Notes under the pieces: model-generated | Database searches by the model: none | Seen by the model: the letters and a program-made list of their open reading frames with translations, nothing else | Told to the model about the DNA's origin: nothing | DNA from: DATLGB01 sp963724135 | Lineage (GTDB): Bacteria > Actinomycetota > Thermoleophilia > Solirubrobacterales > Solirubrobacteraceae | Direction of reading: 5' to 3' | NCBI GenBank assembly: GCA_963724135.1 | Contig: CAVRTA010000004.1 | Coordinates: forward strand, 806,001-870,000 | Length of the DNA: 64,000 bases | Position numbers and translations under genes: made by a program | Part shown: piece after piece, positions 7,509-17,367 of the stretch | Layout of the letters: each line of letters starts with the position of its first letter | Position numbering within the stretch: position 1 is the stretch's first letter

Positions 7509-9289
7509 TGCGGGCACGCGCTCTCTCGATCGCGCTGGCAGGCACACTCGGGATGCTGTTCGTGCTCGCCCTCGCGATCGCCGGCACCTTCGAACGCGCC
7601 GAGCTGCGCACCATCGACGTCCGCTTCGACGTCCGTGGGCCAGAGCCGGTCGAGGGCGTCGTGGTCGTGGGGATCGACGAGAACACCTTCGACGACCTGC
7701 AGACGACCTGGCCCTTCCCCCGCCGACTGCACGCCGAGATGATCGACCGGCTGCGCGAGGCCGGCGCCAGGCAGATCGTCTACGACGTGCAGTTCACCGA
7801 GCCCTCCCCGCGGCCGCGGGACGACCAGGCGCTGTTCGCCGCCGTCGACCGCGCGGACGGGATCGTGCTCGCGACCGGTGAGAGCGACGCGCGCGGGCGC
7901 ACCCGTGTGCTCGGCGGAGATCAGAACCTGCGCCGGATCGGCGCCGTTGCCGCGGCGGCCAACCTGCCGCCCGACCCGGGCGGCGTCGTGCGCCGATACG
8001 AGCAGCTCGTAGGCCGGCTGCCATCGATCGCGGTGACGGCCGCTGAGCAGCTCGAGCGCCCGACGCCGCGATTCGGATCGGACGGCTCGTCGCTGATCGA
8101 CTTCCGCGGACCGCCCGGCACGACTCCGACCTACTCGTTCTCCGACGTGCTCGCCGGCCAGGTCGACGCGCGCCGCCTACGCGACCAGATCGTCATCGTC
8201 GGCGCGACGGCGCCGGTGCTTCAGGACCTGCACCCGACCTCGGCGGGCGACCGCGAGATGTCCGGCCCGGAGATCCAGGCCAACGCGGTCCTGACCGCGC
8301 TCGACGGCAACCCGCTGCGCAGCCTGCCTTCCTGGGCTTCCCTGTTCGCCCTCATCGCGACGGGGATCTGCGCCACGCTGATCGTCGTCGCGCTGGGCCC
8401 TGTCCGCGGAGCGGCGGCGACCACCGCGCTCGGTCTGCTGTACGGAATGGCCGCCCAGCTGGTTTTCAACGGCGGCCTCGTGCTGCCACTGGCCGAACCG
8501 CTGATCGCGCTGGCCGCGAGCGCTGGCCTGGCGGTTGTCGCCGGGACGGCGGTGGAGGTTGCACTGCGGCGCCAGACGACATGGCGCAACACCGAGCTCG
8601 AGCTGGCCGTGCGCGACCGGACGCGGCGGCTCGAGGCCACTCAGGCCGAGATCGTCGAGCGGCTCGCGCGCGCGGCGGAGATGCGCGACGACGACACCGG
8701 CCAGCACATCGACCGCATGAGCCATTTGTGCGAGCTCGTGGCGCTCGAGCTCGGCCAGCCGCCGGAGCAGGCCGCCCTGCTGCGCAAGGCCGCCGCCCTG
8801 CATGACATCGGCAAGATCGGACTGCCGGATTCGATCCTGCGCAAGCCCGGGCGGCTGACGCCTGAGGAGATCTACGAGATGCGCGGCCACACGACCCAGG
8901 GGGCGTCGCTGCTGGAGGGCTCCGAGTCGCCGATGGTGCAGCTCGCGGAGACGATTGCGCTCACCCACCATGAGCGCTGGGACGGCGAGGGTTACCCCGC
9001 CGGCCTCCAGGGGGAGTCGATCCCGCTCGTCGGCCGGATCGCGGCCGTCTGCGACGTCTTCGACGCGCTCGTCAACAAGCGGCCCTACAAGCACGCCTGG
9101 ACGGTCGGCGAGGCGTGCGCCGAGATCCGCGCCCAGCGCGGCCGCCAGTTCGACGCGGCGGTCGCCGACGCGCTCCTGACGGTGGTGGACCGGCAGTCGC
9201 ACGACCCGCCGTGGGTGGTGGACGTCTCAGAGAAGGAGTCAGCGCCCGACGTGTCCGCGCCTCACGCACTGGTGAGGACGGCGGGCTAG
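7508..9289 (+). CDS. CHASE2 sensor with HD-GYP c-di-GMP phosphodiesterase domain
   Basis: 593 residues. One N-terminal membrane segment (about 8-27), an extracytoplasmic CHASE2 domain (about 30-275, with VVVVGIDENTFDDL and IVIVGATAPVLQDLHPTS), three membrane helices (about 278-355), a short coiled coil, then an HD-GYP domain. The metal-binding HDIGKIG begins at residue 432, and the HHERWDGEGYPAG loop at 487-499 is intact. It should therefore hydrolyse c-di-GMP in response to an outside signal. CHASE2 is more often joined to adenylate cyclase, kinase or GGDEF outputs. Start ATG overlaps the stop of the propeller gene, so the secreted protein may be linked functionally to the sensor. Confidence 0.88.
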   Translation: MRARALSIALAGTLGMLFVLALAIAGTFERAELRTIDVRFDVRGPEPVEGVVVVGIDENTFDDLQTTWPFPRRLHAEMIDRLREAGARQIVYDVQFTEPSPRPRDDQALFAAVDRADGIVLATGESDARGRTRVLGGDQNLRRIGAVAAAANLPPDPGGVVRRYEQLVGRLPSIAVTAAEQLERPTPRFGSDGSSLIDFRGPPGTTPTYSFSDVLAGQVDARRLRDQIVIVGATAPVLQDLHPTSAGDREMSGPEIQANAVLTALDGNPLRSLPSWASLFALIATGICATLIVVALGPVRGAAATTALGLLYGMAAQLVFNGGLVLPLAEPLIALAASAGLAVVAGTAVEVALRRQTTWRNTELELAVRDRTRRLEATQAEIVERLARAAEMRDDDTGQHIDRMSHLCELVALELGQPPEQAALLRKAAALHDIGKIGLPDSILRKPGRLTPEEIYEMRGHTTQGASLLEGSESPMVQLAETIALTHHERWDGEGYPAGLQGESIPLVGRIAAVCDVFDALVNKRPYKHAWTVGEACAEIRAQRGRQFDAAVADALLTVVDRQSHDPPWVVDVSEKESAPDVSAPHALVRTAG

Positions 9290-9418
9290 TGAGCGCGCCG
9301 CGCGGTGCCGCGCGCAAAGGCCCACATCTGACGAGGCCCGGACGTCCCCGGGGCCCGGCGCGCAGGGTCCTCGCCGGGCCGCCTTGTCAGCCGTAGCGCA
9401 GCCTGGGATGATCGCGCG

Positions 9419-11635
9419 GTGAGGCGCCGGACCGTGGCGGTTCTGAGCGTGGCCCTGGCGGCGGGGGCGGGACTGACGGCAGGCGCGCGCCCGGCCGCCG
9501 GGCAACTGGGGTGCGATGCCGTGCAGGGCATCCCCGACCTGGCCTCGTTCGACTCGCGCGTGTGTGACATGCCCGACTACGACCAGCGGCGGCGTACCGC
9601 CACGGTGGCGGGGGACGGCCGGACACGCAAGCTGATCGGGCTTGTCGCGCAGGGCGGCTGCCACTGCGTGCCGACCTCGCTGACCGACCTGCTCGGCTAC
9701 TACGCGTTCAAGGGCATCGACATCCCGCCGGGTACGTTCGCCTGGTGGTCGCGGGCACCGTTCGCCGCTGATCCGGGTGAGGCGGGCGACGACCCCGTCT
9801 CGTCGTACCTCTCGCTCCAGCCGTATTCCGACGCCGAGATCGGCGCCTACAACGACGTGAGCCTGCTGATCAAGGCCCTCGGCTCGAGCGTCGTCGTCGA
9901 CGAGGACAGCTGCGGGACGCACTACGAGTACGTCGTGGACATGTTCCAGCTGCTCTCGGGCGCGAACTTCGGCCATGCCATGCTCGGCTTCGGCCTCACA
10001 GAGACCGGGGCCAAGGCGGGCCGGAACATGGCCGCGATCATGTACAACGGCGGCCTGGTCTCGGTCGCGTACGGCAAGTACAAGGATTACGAGCGCACCG
10101 GGACCACGGTCTCGGTGGGCGAGCGCGACGGAGGTCACGCGGTCGCCGTCACCGGTGTCAAGGGCACGTTCAAGCAGTTCGACCTCTCCTACAACAATCC
10201 CAGCATCGAGGAGGACGAGCTCCGGCAGTCCGTGTTCGAGAATCCGACGAGGAACCTGCTGCGCCTCAAGAGCTCGATTCCGGTGTTCGGCCAGCAATGG
10301 CTGTATCGCTTCGGGCCCGACACGGGCGAGGAGATTCAGCGGCTGGTGGACAAGTACCTGGCCGTCTACCCCCAGATCCTGATCGCCGGCAAGGGCGACA
10401 ACCTCACGGTCGTGTCCGGGTACGACCTCAACCGCCAGGACGGCACCCAGAAACCGGCGAAACCGAACATCAAGATCAAGCCGGTCGTGAAGAAGATCCA
10501 CATCGACGGGAGCCTCGTCGACGCCGTCGCCATGCCGCTGACGGGCGAGGTCGCCTACGTGGCCAAGGCCAGCGACAGCATCAAGGCCGTTGTGCCCGGC
10601 ACCGGTCAGGTGCGCACGCTTGGGCCGGCTCCCGCCGGCACCGTCGACCTCGAGGCCAGCCCGACCGGCAAGTTCGTGTTCGCGCTGGGCAGGCGCTCGG
10701 TCACGACCTTGGCCCGCGATGGCGGCGTTCTCGAGCGCACGAGGCTCGGCGTGCGCGGGTCGGCGCTCGCGTATGACTGGGCCGAGGATCGGCCCTGGAA
10801 GCAGAGGCTCGCGGTGCTGTCGCGGCGGGCGCAGCGTCTTACGCTGCTCGACCCTCAGTCGCTGAGGAAGACCGGTGGCGCCGATCTGCCGGGCCGTCTG
10901 TTGGCGGGCAGCGGTCGGGTCGCCGCTTCCTTCGGCGCCGGCGGGCGGTTGCAGATACGGGTCGGCGACGGGCCGCTGCGGACTCGCGGCGGGTCGGCGC
11001 GGTCGCTGCCGCGGACTACGGCGGGCTTCGCCACTACCGACGCCGGCCTGCTGATCACCGGCCGCGACGGCGCGATCGCCGCCAGGCGGCTGCCGATCGA
11101 CGGCGTCCGGATCGGAGGCGCGCGCATCCTGGGCATCTCGCACAGCGGTGCTGATTTCGCGCGCGCCCAACGAGACGATCTGATCGACGAGACCGATCCG
11201 GCGATCGGCCCGGAGCCCGAGCCGGGCGAGCCCATCCCGACGCCCAGTCCGACCGCGACCGCGACCGCGACTGCCGGCCCCACTCAGACGCCAACGGTCA
11301 GCGCCACACCGAGCCCGATGCCGAACATCGTCATCGACGCAGCGGCCGACACGCAGGCGGTGGTCCGCAACGCCGGCGATGCGGCGGCGGGCGCATTCAC
11401 CGTGACGCTGACGCGGAGCGGAGACACACCGCTCGAGTTCCGCGTCGATGGTCTCGCAGCGGGCGCGACCGCGACCGTCGACTACGACTGTCGGCGGGAG
11501 ACCCGCACGCTCACCGCCGACGCGGGCAGCGCGATCGCAGAGTCCGACGAGGCCGACAACGTGACGACCTTCACCTCGGCCTGTATCAGCCCGCGACTCT
11601 GGACAGGAGCGGCCCGGCCCGGGCTCCTCCGCTGA
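9419..11635 (+). CDS. Secreted papain-fold (C39-like) protein with CARDB-like C-terminus
   Basis: 738 residues from a GTG that opens a signal peptide (VAVLSVALAAGAGLTAG). The N-terminal domain has cysteine-peptidase features: Cys at 81 and 83 in GGCHCVPTSLTDLLGYY, H240 in GGHAVAVTG and an Asn pair in LSYNNPS near residue 258. This is a Cys-His-Asn order like C39 or papain-like folds. Residues about 365-560 look like a degenerate propeller or WD-type region. A Pro/Thr linker (about 600-635) precedes a CARDB-type adhesion domain (NIVIDAAADTQAVVRNAG to ESDEADN). It may be a secreted peptidase or a peptidase-fold binding protein; which Cys is catalytic is unclear. Confidence 0.7.
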   Translation: MRRRTVAVLSVALAAGAGLTAGARPAAGQLGCDAVQGIPDLASFDSRVCDMPDYDQRRRTATVAGDGRTRKLIGLVAQGGCHCVPTSLTDLLGYYAFKGIDIPPGTFAWWSRAPFAADPGEAGDDPVSSYLSLQPYSDAEIGAYNDVSLLIKALGSSVVVDEDSCGTHYEYVVDMFQLLSGANFGHAMLGFGLTETGAKAGRNMAAIMYNGGLVSVAYGKYKDYERTGTTVSVGERDGGHAVAVTGVKGTFKQFDLSYNNPSIEEDELRQSVFENPTRNLLRLKSSIPVFGQQWLYRFGPDTGEEIQRLVDKYLAVYPQILIAGKGDNLTVVSGYDLNRQDGTQKPAKPNIKIKPVVKKIHIDGSLVDAVAMPLTGEVAYVAKASDSIKAVVPGTGQVRTLGPAPAGTVDLEASPTGKFVFALGRRSVTTLARDGGVLERTRLGVRGSALAYDWAEDRPWKQRLAVLSRRAQRLTLLDPQSLRKTGGADLPGRLLAGSGRVAASFGAGGRLQIRVGDGPLRTRGGSARSLPRTTAGFATTDAGLLITGRDGAIAARRLPIDGVRIGGARILGISHSGADFARAQRDDLIDETDPAIGPEPEPGEPIPTPSPTATATATAGPTQTPTVSATPSPMPNIVIDAAADTQAVVRNAGDAAAGAFTVTLTRSGDTPLEFRVDGLAAGATATVDYDCRRETRTLTADAGSAIAESDEADNVTTFTSACISPRLWTGAARPGLLR

Positions 11636-11757
11636 CGTCGTCGGCAGCCGGGCGTAGCGCTTCGGGCTCGGCGTCGCTGAGCCACAGTGCTCAACGTCAG
11701 TCCGCCGGACCAAAAGCAACATAAAGCAGCGCGGTCTTCGCGCCGACAAAGACTGTC

Positions 11758-13059
11758 ATGGAGGCTCGGACCCTCGCCGCTGGCCACGAGCCCGCTTTCA
11801 CGGCGAACACCACGCAGTTGCGGCGACGGCCATGGATCGATCACTGGCTCGACAGCTGCAAGGACCTTCAGGAGCTCAAGCACTCGCACGCGATGGTCGA
11901 CGCCGTGATCGACGAGATCGACGGGCGGATGATCCGCGTCGGCGACAAGTGGCTGGCGGACTTCGCGTCCTGTAACTATCTCGGCCTCGATCTCGATCGC
12001 GAGATCATCGACGCGATCCCCGCCTACCTGGAGGAGTGGGGGACGCATCCGAGCTGGTCGCGGCTGCTCGGAAGCCCGGTGCTCTACGAGGAGATCGAGA
12101 GCCGCCTGACCGCGCTCCTGCACGCGGAGGACTCACTCGTCCTGCCCACGATCACCCACATCCACATGTCGGTGATCCCGCTGCTGGCGGCGTCGGGGAC
12201 GATCTTCATCGACGCGCGCGCGCACAAGACCATCTACGACGGCTGCCAGGTCGCGCGGTCGCGAGGCGCTGCGGTGCGGCGGTTCCGCTTCGAGGATCCG
12301 GACCATCTCGACCAGCTGCTGTCGGCCGAACGCGATCCCACGCGGCTCGTCTGCATGGACGGCGTGAACAGCATGACCGGCAACGCTCCCGACCTGCGTG
12401 CGTTCGCCGCCGTTTGCCGCAAGCACGGCGCCCTGCTGTACGTCGACGACGCGCACGGATTCGGCGTCATCGGCGAGCGCTCACCCGACGAGGCCTGCCA
12501 CTACGGCGCCCGGGGCAACAGCATCGTGCGACACGCGGACGAGACCTACGACGGGATCGTGCTCGTGGGCGGGTTCTCGAAGGCCTACTCCTCGCTGCTC
12601 GCGTTCATCGCCTGCCCGCCCGAGTTGAAGGACCTGCTCAAGGTCGCGGCGCCGCCGTACCTGTACTCCGGCCCTTCACCCGTCGCCTCGCTGGCCACCG
12701 TGCTCGCCGGCTTCGACGTCAACGAGCGCCGCGGCGAGGAGTTGCGCGCGCAGCTGTGCGCGCTCACGGAGCGCGTGCTCGAATGCACCACACGCCTCGG
12801 GCTGGACACCCCGAACCTGTCCGGGTTCCCGATCATCGAGATCCCGCTCACCGACCACAAGCGGATCGCCGCGGTCGGTGACCTGCTCTTCGAGCGCGGC
12901 GTCTACGTGACGCTGGCGGCGTACCCGCTGGTGCCGAAGTCCGAGGTGGGCTTCCGGATTCAGCTCACCGCCGCCAACACCGACGCCGAGGTCGACACCC
13001 TCATCGCCGCCCTCGACGAACTGCACGCGCTGGGCGAGCTGCGGACGGTCGAGGGGTAG
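11758..13059 (+). CDS. Alpha-oxoamine synthase family PLP enzyme
   Basis: 433 residues, fold type I PLP enzyme of the alpha-oxoamine synthase group (8-amino-7-oxononanoate synthase, 2-amino-3-ketobutyrate ligase, serine palmitoyltransferase). Motifs: YLGLDLD near residue 73, VDDAHGFGVIGE for the PLP ring and ring nitrogen, and GGFSKAYSS with the Schiff-base lysine K275. These enzymes condense an amino acid with an acyl-CoA. No biotin genes are nearby, so a biotin role is not supported. The N-terminal extension of about 60 residues and the isolation are closer to serine-palmitoyl-transferase-like orphans. The next gene (broken GGDEF/EAL) starts two bases after the stop. Confidence 0.8.
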   Translation: MEARTLAAGHEPAFTANTTQLRRRPWIDHWLDSCKDLQELKHSHAMVDAVIDEIDGRMIRVGDKWLADFASCNYLGLDLDREIIDAIPAYLEEWGTHPSWSRLLGSPVLYEEIESRLTALLHAEDSLVLPTITHIHMSVIPLLAASGTIFIDARAHKTIYDGCQVARSRGAAVRRFRFEDPDHLDQLLSAERDPTRLVCMDGVNSMTGNAPDLRAFAAVCRKHGALLYVDDAHGFGVIGERSPDEACHYGARGNSIVRHADETYDGIVLVGGFSKAYSSLLAFIACPPELKDLLKVAAPPYLYSGPSPVASLATVLAGFDVNERRGEELRAQLCALTERVLECTTRLGLDTPNLSGFPIIEIPLTDHKRIAAVGDLLFERGVYVTLAAYPLVPKSEVGFRIQLTAANTDAEVDTLIAALDELHALGELRTVEG

Positions 13060-13061
13060 CA

Positions 13062-16042
13062 ATGCGGCACGTGCGCGTGCAGCCGTGGCAGGTTCTGCTC
13101 GCCGTCGGCGCCGTGCTGTGTCTTCTCTTCGCCTTCGTGCCGCCGTTCATGGGCAGCGGCCTGCTGATGAACGCGCTCGGGCTGATTCCGGTCGCAGCCA
13201 CCCTGGTGGGGATCCGGATTCACCGGCCCGCCACCCGGGGCCCGTGGCTGTGGTGCGCCGGCGGGCTGTTCCTCTTCTGGCTCGGTGACCTCTACACGAT
13301 CGGCTACAGCCGGATCTTCGGCGGGGAGGTGCCGTTCCCGTCCATCGGCGACGCCGCCTACATCGCGGTCTACCCGCTGCTGATGATCGGCCTCATCTCA
13401 CTGCTGCGGCGCCGCAACCGAGAGCGCGACCGTGCCGGCACCATCGACTCGGTCATCATCACGGTCGGGCTGTCGCTGCTGTCCTGGCTGTGGCTGATCT
13501 CCCCGCCGCTGCACGACGAGTCGATCTCAGGTCTGCCGCTGATCGTCTCGATCGCGTACCCGATCGGCGACATCCTGCTGCTCGCGGCGATCACCCGGCT
13601 CGCCGTGGACGGCGGCCGCCGCGGTCCGGCGTTCCACTTCCTGTTCGCGAGCATCGGCGCGCTGCTGGCGACCGACTTCGTCTACGGCCTGATGCTGACC
13701 GCGGGCACGTACGACGGCCAGATCTTCCTCGACGTCGGGTGGATCGCCTTCTATCTGTGCTGGGGAGCGGGAGCGCTGCACCCGTCGATGCGCGACCTCG
13801 AGGAACCGGCCCCGAAGGGCGTCGGGACGGCTGTCGCGCGGCCGGCTCGCCCTGCTCTCGGGCGCGACGCTCGTCGCTCCCGTGCTGGCGATCCTCCATG
13901 ACAAGGCCGACGTCGATCTGATCGTGATCGGCGCGGCGTCCGCGCTGCTGTTCATCCTGGTCGTCGCGCGCATGGCGGGTCTCGTGCGCGCGAACGAGCG
14001 CGCGGTGGCACGCGAGCAGATCCTCAGCTCCGCCGGATCGGCGCTGGTCGCGGCCACGGACCGCGAACAGGCGGCCCGCATCACGCTCGAGGCCGCGGCC
14101 GATCTGGTGGGTCCACGTGCCCGGGTCCGCCTGGCCACGGTCGAGGAGGGGTCGGAGACCAGCGAAGGCGTCCTGCGCTTGCCGCTCGACGTCCGCGGCG
14201 AGAACCGCGGCGCGCTGGAGGTCGAGGCATCGGAGCCGCTGTCGGCCGCCGTCCTCGACTGCGCTCGGCGGCGCTGGTCACCCTGGTCGCGATGGCGATC
14301 GAGGGCGCCGACCTCACGCACGAGATCGCGCAGGGTCGCAGCGAGGCCCGCTTCGCGTCCCTGGTTCGGCACTCGAGCGACCTGATCACCGTCGTCGACA
14401 GCGGCGGGATCATCGCCTACCAGTCGCCCTCGATCGAGCGGATCCTGGGCTTCGAACCGAGCGGATGTGGTGGGCCGCCCGTTCCACGAGCTCGTCGAGA
14501 TCTCCGAGTCCGCGCAGCTGACACGGCTGCTGGCCGGGAGCTCTCGTCGCACCGCCACGGTCGAGTGCGGGCTGCGGCACCGCGACGGCGATGTGCGGCG
14601 CTTCGAGATCCAGTACACGAACCTGCTCGACGAGGAGCATGTGCACGGGATCGTGCTCAATGCGCGCGACATCTCCGAGCGCAAGGCCTTCGAGGACCAG
14701 CTCGCCCACCAGGCCTTCCACGATCCGGTCACGAACCTGCCCAACCGCGCCCTCTTCGTCGAGCGCGTGCGCCACGCCGTCGGCGCAGAGCGTGCGCGAG
14801 CGGCACGCGCTCGCCATCCTGTTCTTCGACCTCGACGACTTCAAGACGGTCAACGACAGCCTCGGGCACGCGGCCGGCGACCAGGTGCTGCTCGAGGTCG
14901 GCAAACGGCTCGCCGGGAGCCTGCGCGCCACCGACACCGCCGCCCGCTTCGGCGGCGACGAGTTCGCCGTGCTGCTCGAGGGCATCGCCTCCGAGCAGGA
15001 GGCCGCCGAGACGGCCGAGCGCCTGCTGGAGGCCGTGTCGGTCCCCTTCACGGTCGCGCAGAAGGAGCTGTCGCTGCGGTCGAGCCTCGGCATCGCGGTC
15101 ATGGCGCCGGACCGCTCGGGCGTCGTGGACGCCGAGGAGCTGATCCGGGACGCCGACGCCGCCATGTACATCGCCAAGCGCGACGGCAAGGGCACCTACC
15201 GGATGTTCGAGCCGGCGATGCACGAGGGCGTCGTGGCACGGCTCGAGCTCAAGGCCGACCTCCAGCGCGCCCTGGGGCGCGGCGAGCTCGAGCTGCACTA
15301 TCAGCCCGTCGTGCGTCTGGACGACGGCGGCGTCGTCGGCTTCGAGGCGCTGCTGCGCTGGAACCACCCGGAGCGCGGGCTCGTGGCCCCCGACCAGTTC
15401 ATCCCGTTCGCCGAGGAAACCGGTCTGATCGTCCCGATCGGACGCTGGGTGCTGCGAGAGGGATGCCGCCGCGGCGTCGAGCTCCAGCGGATCGCCGGCC
15501 GTCCCCTGGGAATGGCCATCAACCTCTCGGTCAAGCAGCTCCAGCATTCCGACGTGGCCGCGGACGTGCGCGACGCGCTCGAGGAATCGGGTCTCGAACC
15601 CGGGCTGCTCACGCTCGAGATCACCGAGACCGTGGTCATGGCCGATCAGCAGGTGGCGGTGAAGCGGCTCGGCGAGCTCAAGCAGCTCGGCGTGCGCCTG
15701 GCGATGGACGACTTCGGCACCGGCTACTCGTCGCTGAGCTATCTCAACGCGTTCCCGGTCGACGTCCTCAAGATGGATCGATCGTTCCTGCGCGGGGGTG
15801 AGCAGGGCCATTCGCGCGAGCTTGCCTCGGCCGTGATCGCCATCGGCACGAATCTCCGGCTCGACGTGGTCGCCGAGGGCATCGAGGACGCCGAGCAGTG
15901 GGAGAGCATGCGCGAGCTCGGCGCGCAGCTCGGGCAGGGGTACCACTTCGCCCGCCCGATGGATGCGGCCGCCGCCGAGGAGTTCCTGCGGAGCCTCGAC
16001 AGCACCGCGGCGCCCCAAGAGACTCCGGCCGCCTCCCGGTGA
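13062..16042 (+). pseudogene. Membrane GAF-PAS-GGDEF-EAL c-di-GMP protein, broken by four frameshifts
   Basis: Five segments in changing frames add up to one protein of about 990 residues. Segment 1 (13062 to about 13830) is a multi-helix membrane sensor. Segment 2 (about 13830-14265) has two more hydrophobic runs and a GAF-like region. Segment 3 (about 14265-14455) ends the GAF and begins a PAS domain. Segment 4 (about 14460-14790) completes the PAS and its linker (ARDISERKAFEDQLAHQAFHD). Segment 5 (about 14795-16042) holds an intact diguanylate cyclase motif (RFGGDEF) and an intact EAL domain (FEALLRWNHPE, DDFGTGYSSL). At about 14452 removing one G rejoins the PAS as EPSDVVGRPFHELV. Domain similarity continues on both sides of every shift and no stop lies inside a matching segment. 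Recent decay or sequence error are therefore both possible. Confidence 0.85.
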
Positions 16043-16044
16043 CC

Positions 16045-17367
16045 ATGCCCGCCGCGGGTGGCGGCCGGTGGCGCGCCCGGCTGCTCTCTCCGCTCCGATA
16101 CCGCGACTTCCGGCTGCTGTACGGAGGGCTCTGCGTCTCCCTGTTCGGGGACGGGATCTTCCTGGTCGCGCTGGCGTGGCAGGTCTACGCCATCTGGGAT
16201 GCGCCGACCGCCCTCGCCGCGGTCGGCATCGCCATGACCGCCCCGATGGTGGCGTTCCTGCTCATCGGGGGCGTGGTGAGCGACCGGATCGACCGCCGTC
16301 TGGTGATGGTCGCCTCGGACGTCGTCCGCGCCGTGGCGATCGGCGTGCTTGCCGTGCTCTCGCTGAGCGGTGCGCTCGAGCTCTGGAACCTGATCGCGGT
16401 GGTGGCCGTGTACGGCGCCGCGGCGGCGTTCTTCGGGCCCGCGTTCGACGCCATCACGCCGACCGTCCTGCCCCCGGAGGAGCTTCCGCAGGCGAACGCA
16501 CTCGACCAGCTGATCCGGCCGCTGGCGTTGCGGCTGGCCGGCCCCGCGGTGGGAGGAGTCATCGTCGCGGCGGGTGGGCTACCGGCCGCCTTCGCGATCG
16601 ACGCCGCCACCTTCGTGGTCTCCGCGGGGGCGGTGCTGGCCATGCGGCGGCCCGCCGGCGTGCTGGGCACGCCTCAGCGAATGGACCTGGGCGCGGACCT
16701 CCGCGAGGGACTGCGCTACGTGCGCTCGCACACGTGGCTGTGGGGCACGCTGGGGGCGGCCGCGGTCGCGTATCTGCTGTTCATGGGGCCCACCGAGGTG
16801 CTGGTCCCCTACCTCGTGAAGGAGGACCTGGGGGGGAGCGCCGCCGCGCTCGGCCTCGTGTTCGCGGCCGGCGGGGTCGGCTCGGTCCTGTGCGCCCTCG
16901 TGCTCGGGGAGACCGGGCTGCCGCGGCGCGACATCACCTTCATGTACGTGGCCTGGACGCTGGCGACGCTGGCCGTCGCGGGGTACGGGCTGGCCTCGTC
17001 GATCGCGCTGCTGATGTTGGCGTCATTCGCCTTCAACGCACTCGAGACCGCCGGGATCATCGTGTGGGCGACGGCCAAGCAACGCCACGTGCCGGGGCCG
17101 CTGCTCGGCCGCGTCTCGAGCCTCGACTGGCTGATCTCGACCGCTCTGCTGCCGTTGTCGTTCGCGCTCGCGGGCCCCGTCAGCGCGGCGCTCGGCGCGC
17201 GGACCACGCTGATCGCCGCCGCCGTGCTCGGCGGGATCGTCACCTTCGCGGCGCTGTTCCTCCCGGGGATGCGCGCGATCGAGGGACGCACCACGCCGCT
17301 CGAGGCCACTCGCGTCTCCGCCGACCGTGCCGTCTCGCGGCGACGCGCGCGGGCTCCGGTCAGCTGA
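16045..17367 (+). CDS. Major facilitator superfamily exporter
   Basis: 440 residues with about twelve hydrophobic helices. The family-typical start YRDFRLLYGGLCVSLFGDGIF and the loop-2 motif GGVVSDRIDRRLVM place it in the MFS_3/EntS-like drug or siderophore exporter group. The ATG at 16045 follows the preceding stop by two bases; an in-frame GTG six bases upstream is possible. The neighbourhood gives no substrate. Its 3' end overlaps the convergent LLM oxidoreductase gene by eight bases. Confidence 0.85.
   Translation: MPAAGGGRWRARLLSPLRYRDFRLLYGGLCVSLFGDGIFLVALAWQVYAIWDAPTALAAVGIAMTAPMVAFLLIGGVVSDRIDRRLVMVASDVVRAVAIGVLAVLSLSGALELWNLIAVVAVYGAAAAFFGPAFDAITPTVLPPEELPQANALDQLIRPLALRLAGPAVGGVIVAAGGLPAAFAIDAATFVVSAGAVLAMRRPAGVLGTPQRMDLGADLREGLRYVRSHTWLWGTLGAAAVAYLLFMGPTEVLVPYLVKEDLGGSAAALGLVFAAGGVGSVLCALVLGETGLPRRDITFMYVAWTLATLAVAGYGLASSIALLMLASFAFNALETAGIIVWATAKQRHVPGPLLGRVSSLDWLISTALLPLSFALAGPVSAALGARTTLIAAAVLGGIVTFAALFLPGMRAIEGRTTPLEATRVSADRAVSRRRARAPVS

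Noticed and set aside
5031..7547. 838-codon minus-strand open frame
   Set aside because: Low-complexity Arg/Gly-rich translation antisense to the propeller gene; a high-GC frame artefact.
9239..11749. 836-codon minus-strand open frame
   Set aside because: Antisense to the papain-fold gene, which has signal peptide, motifs and linker; no motif in the antisense product.
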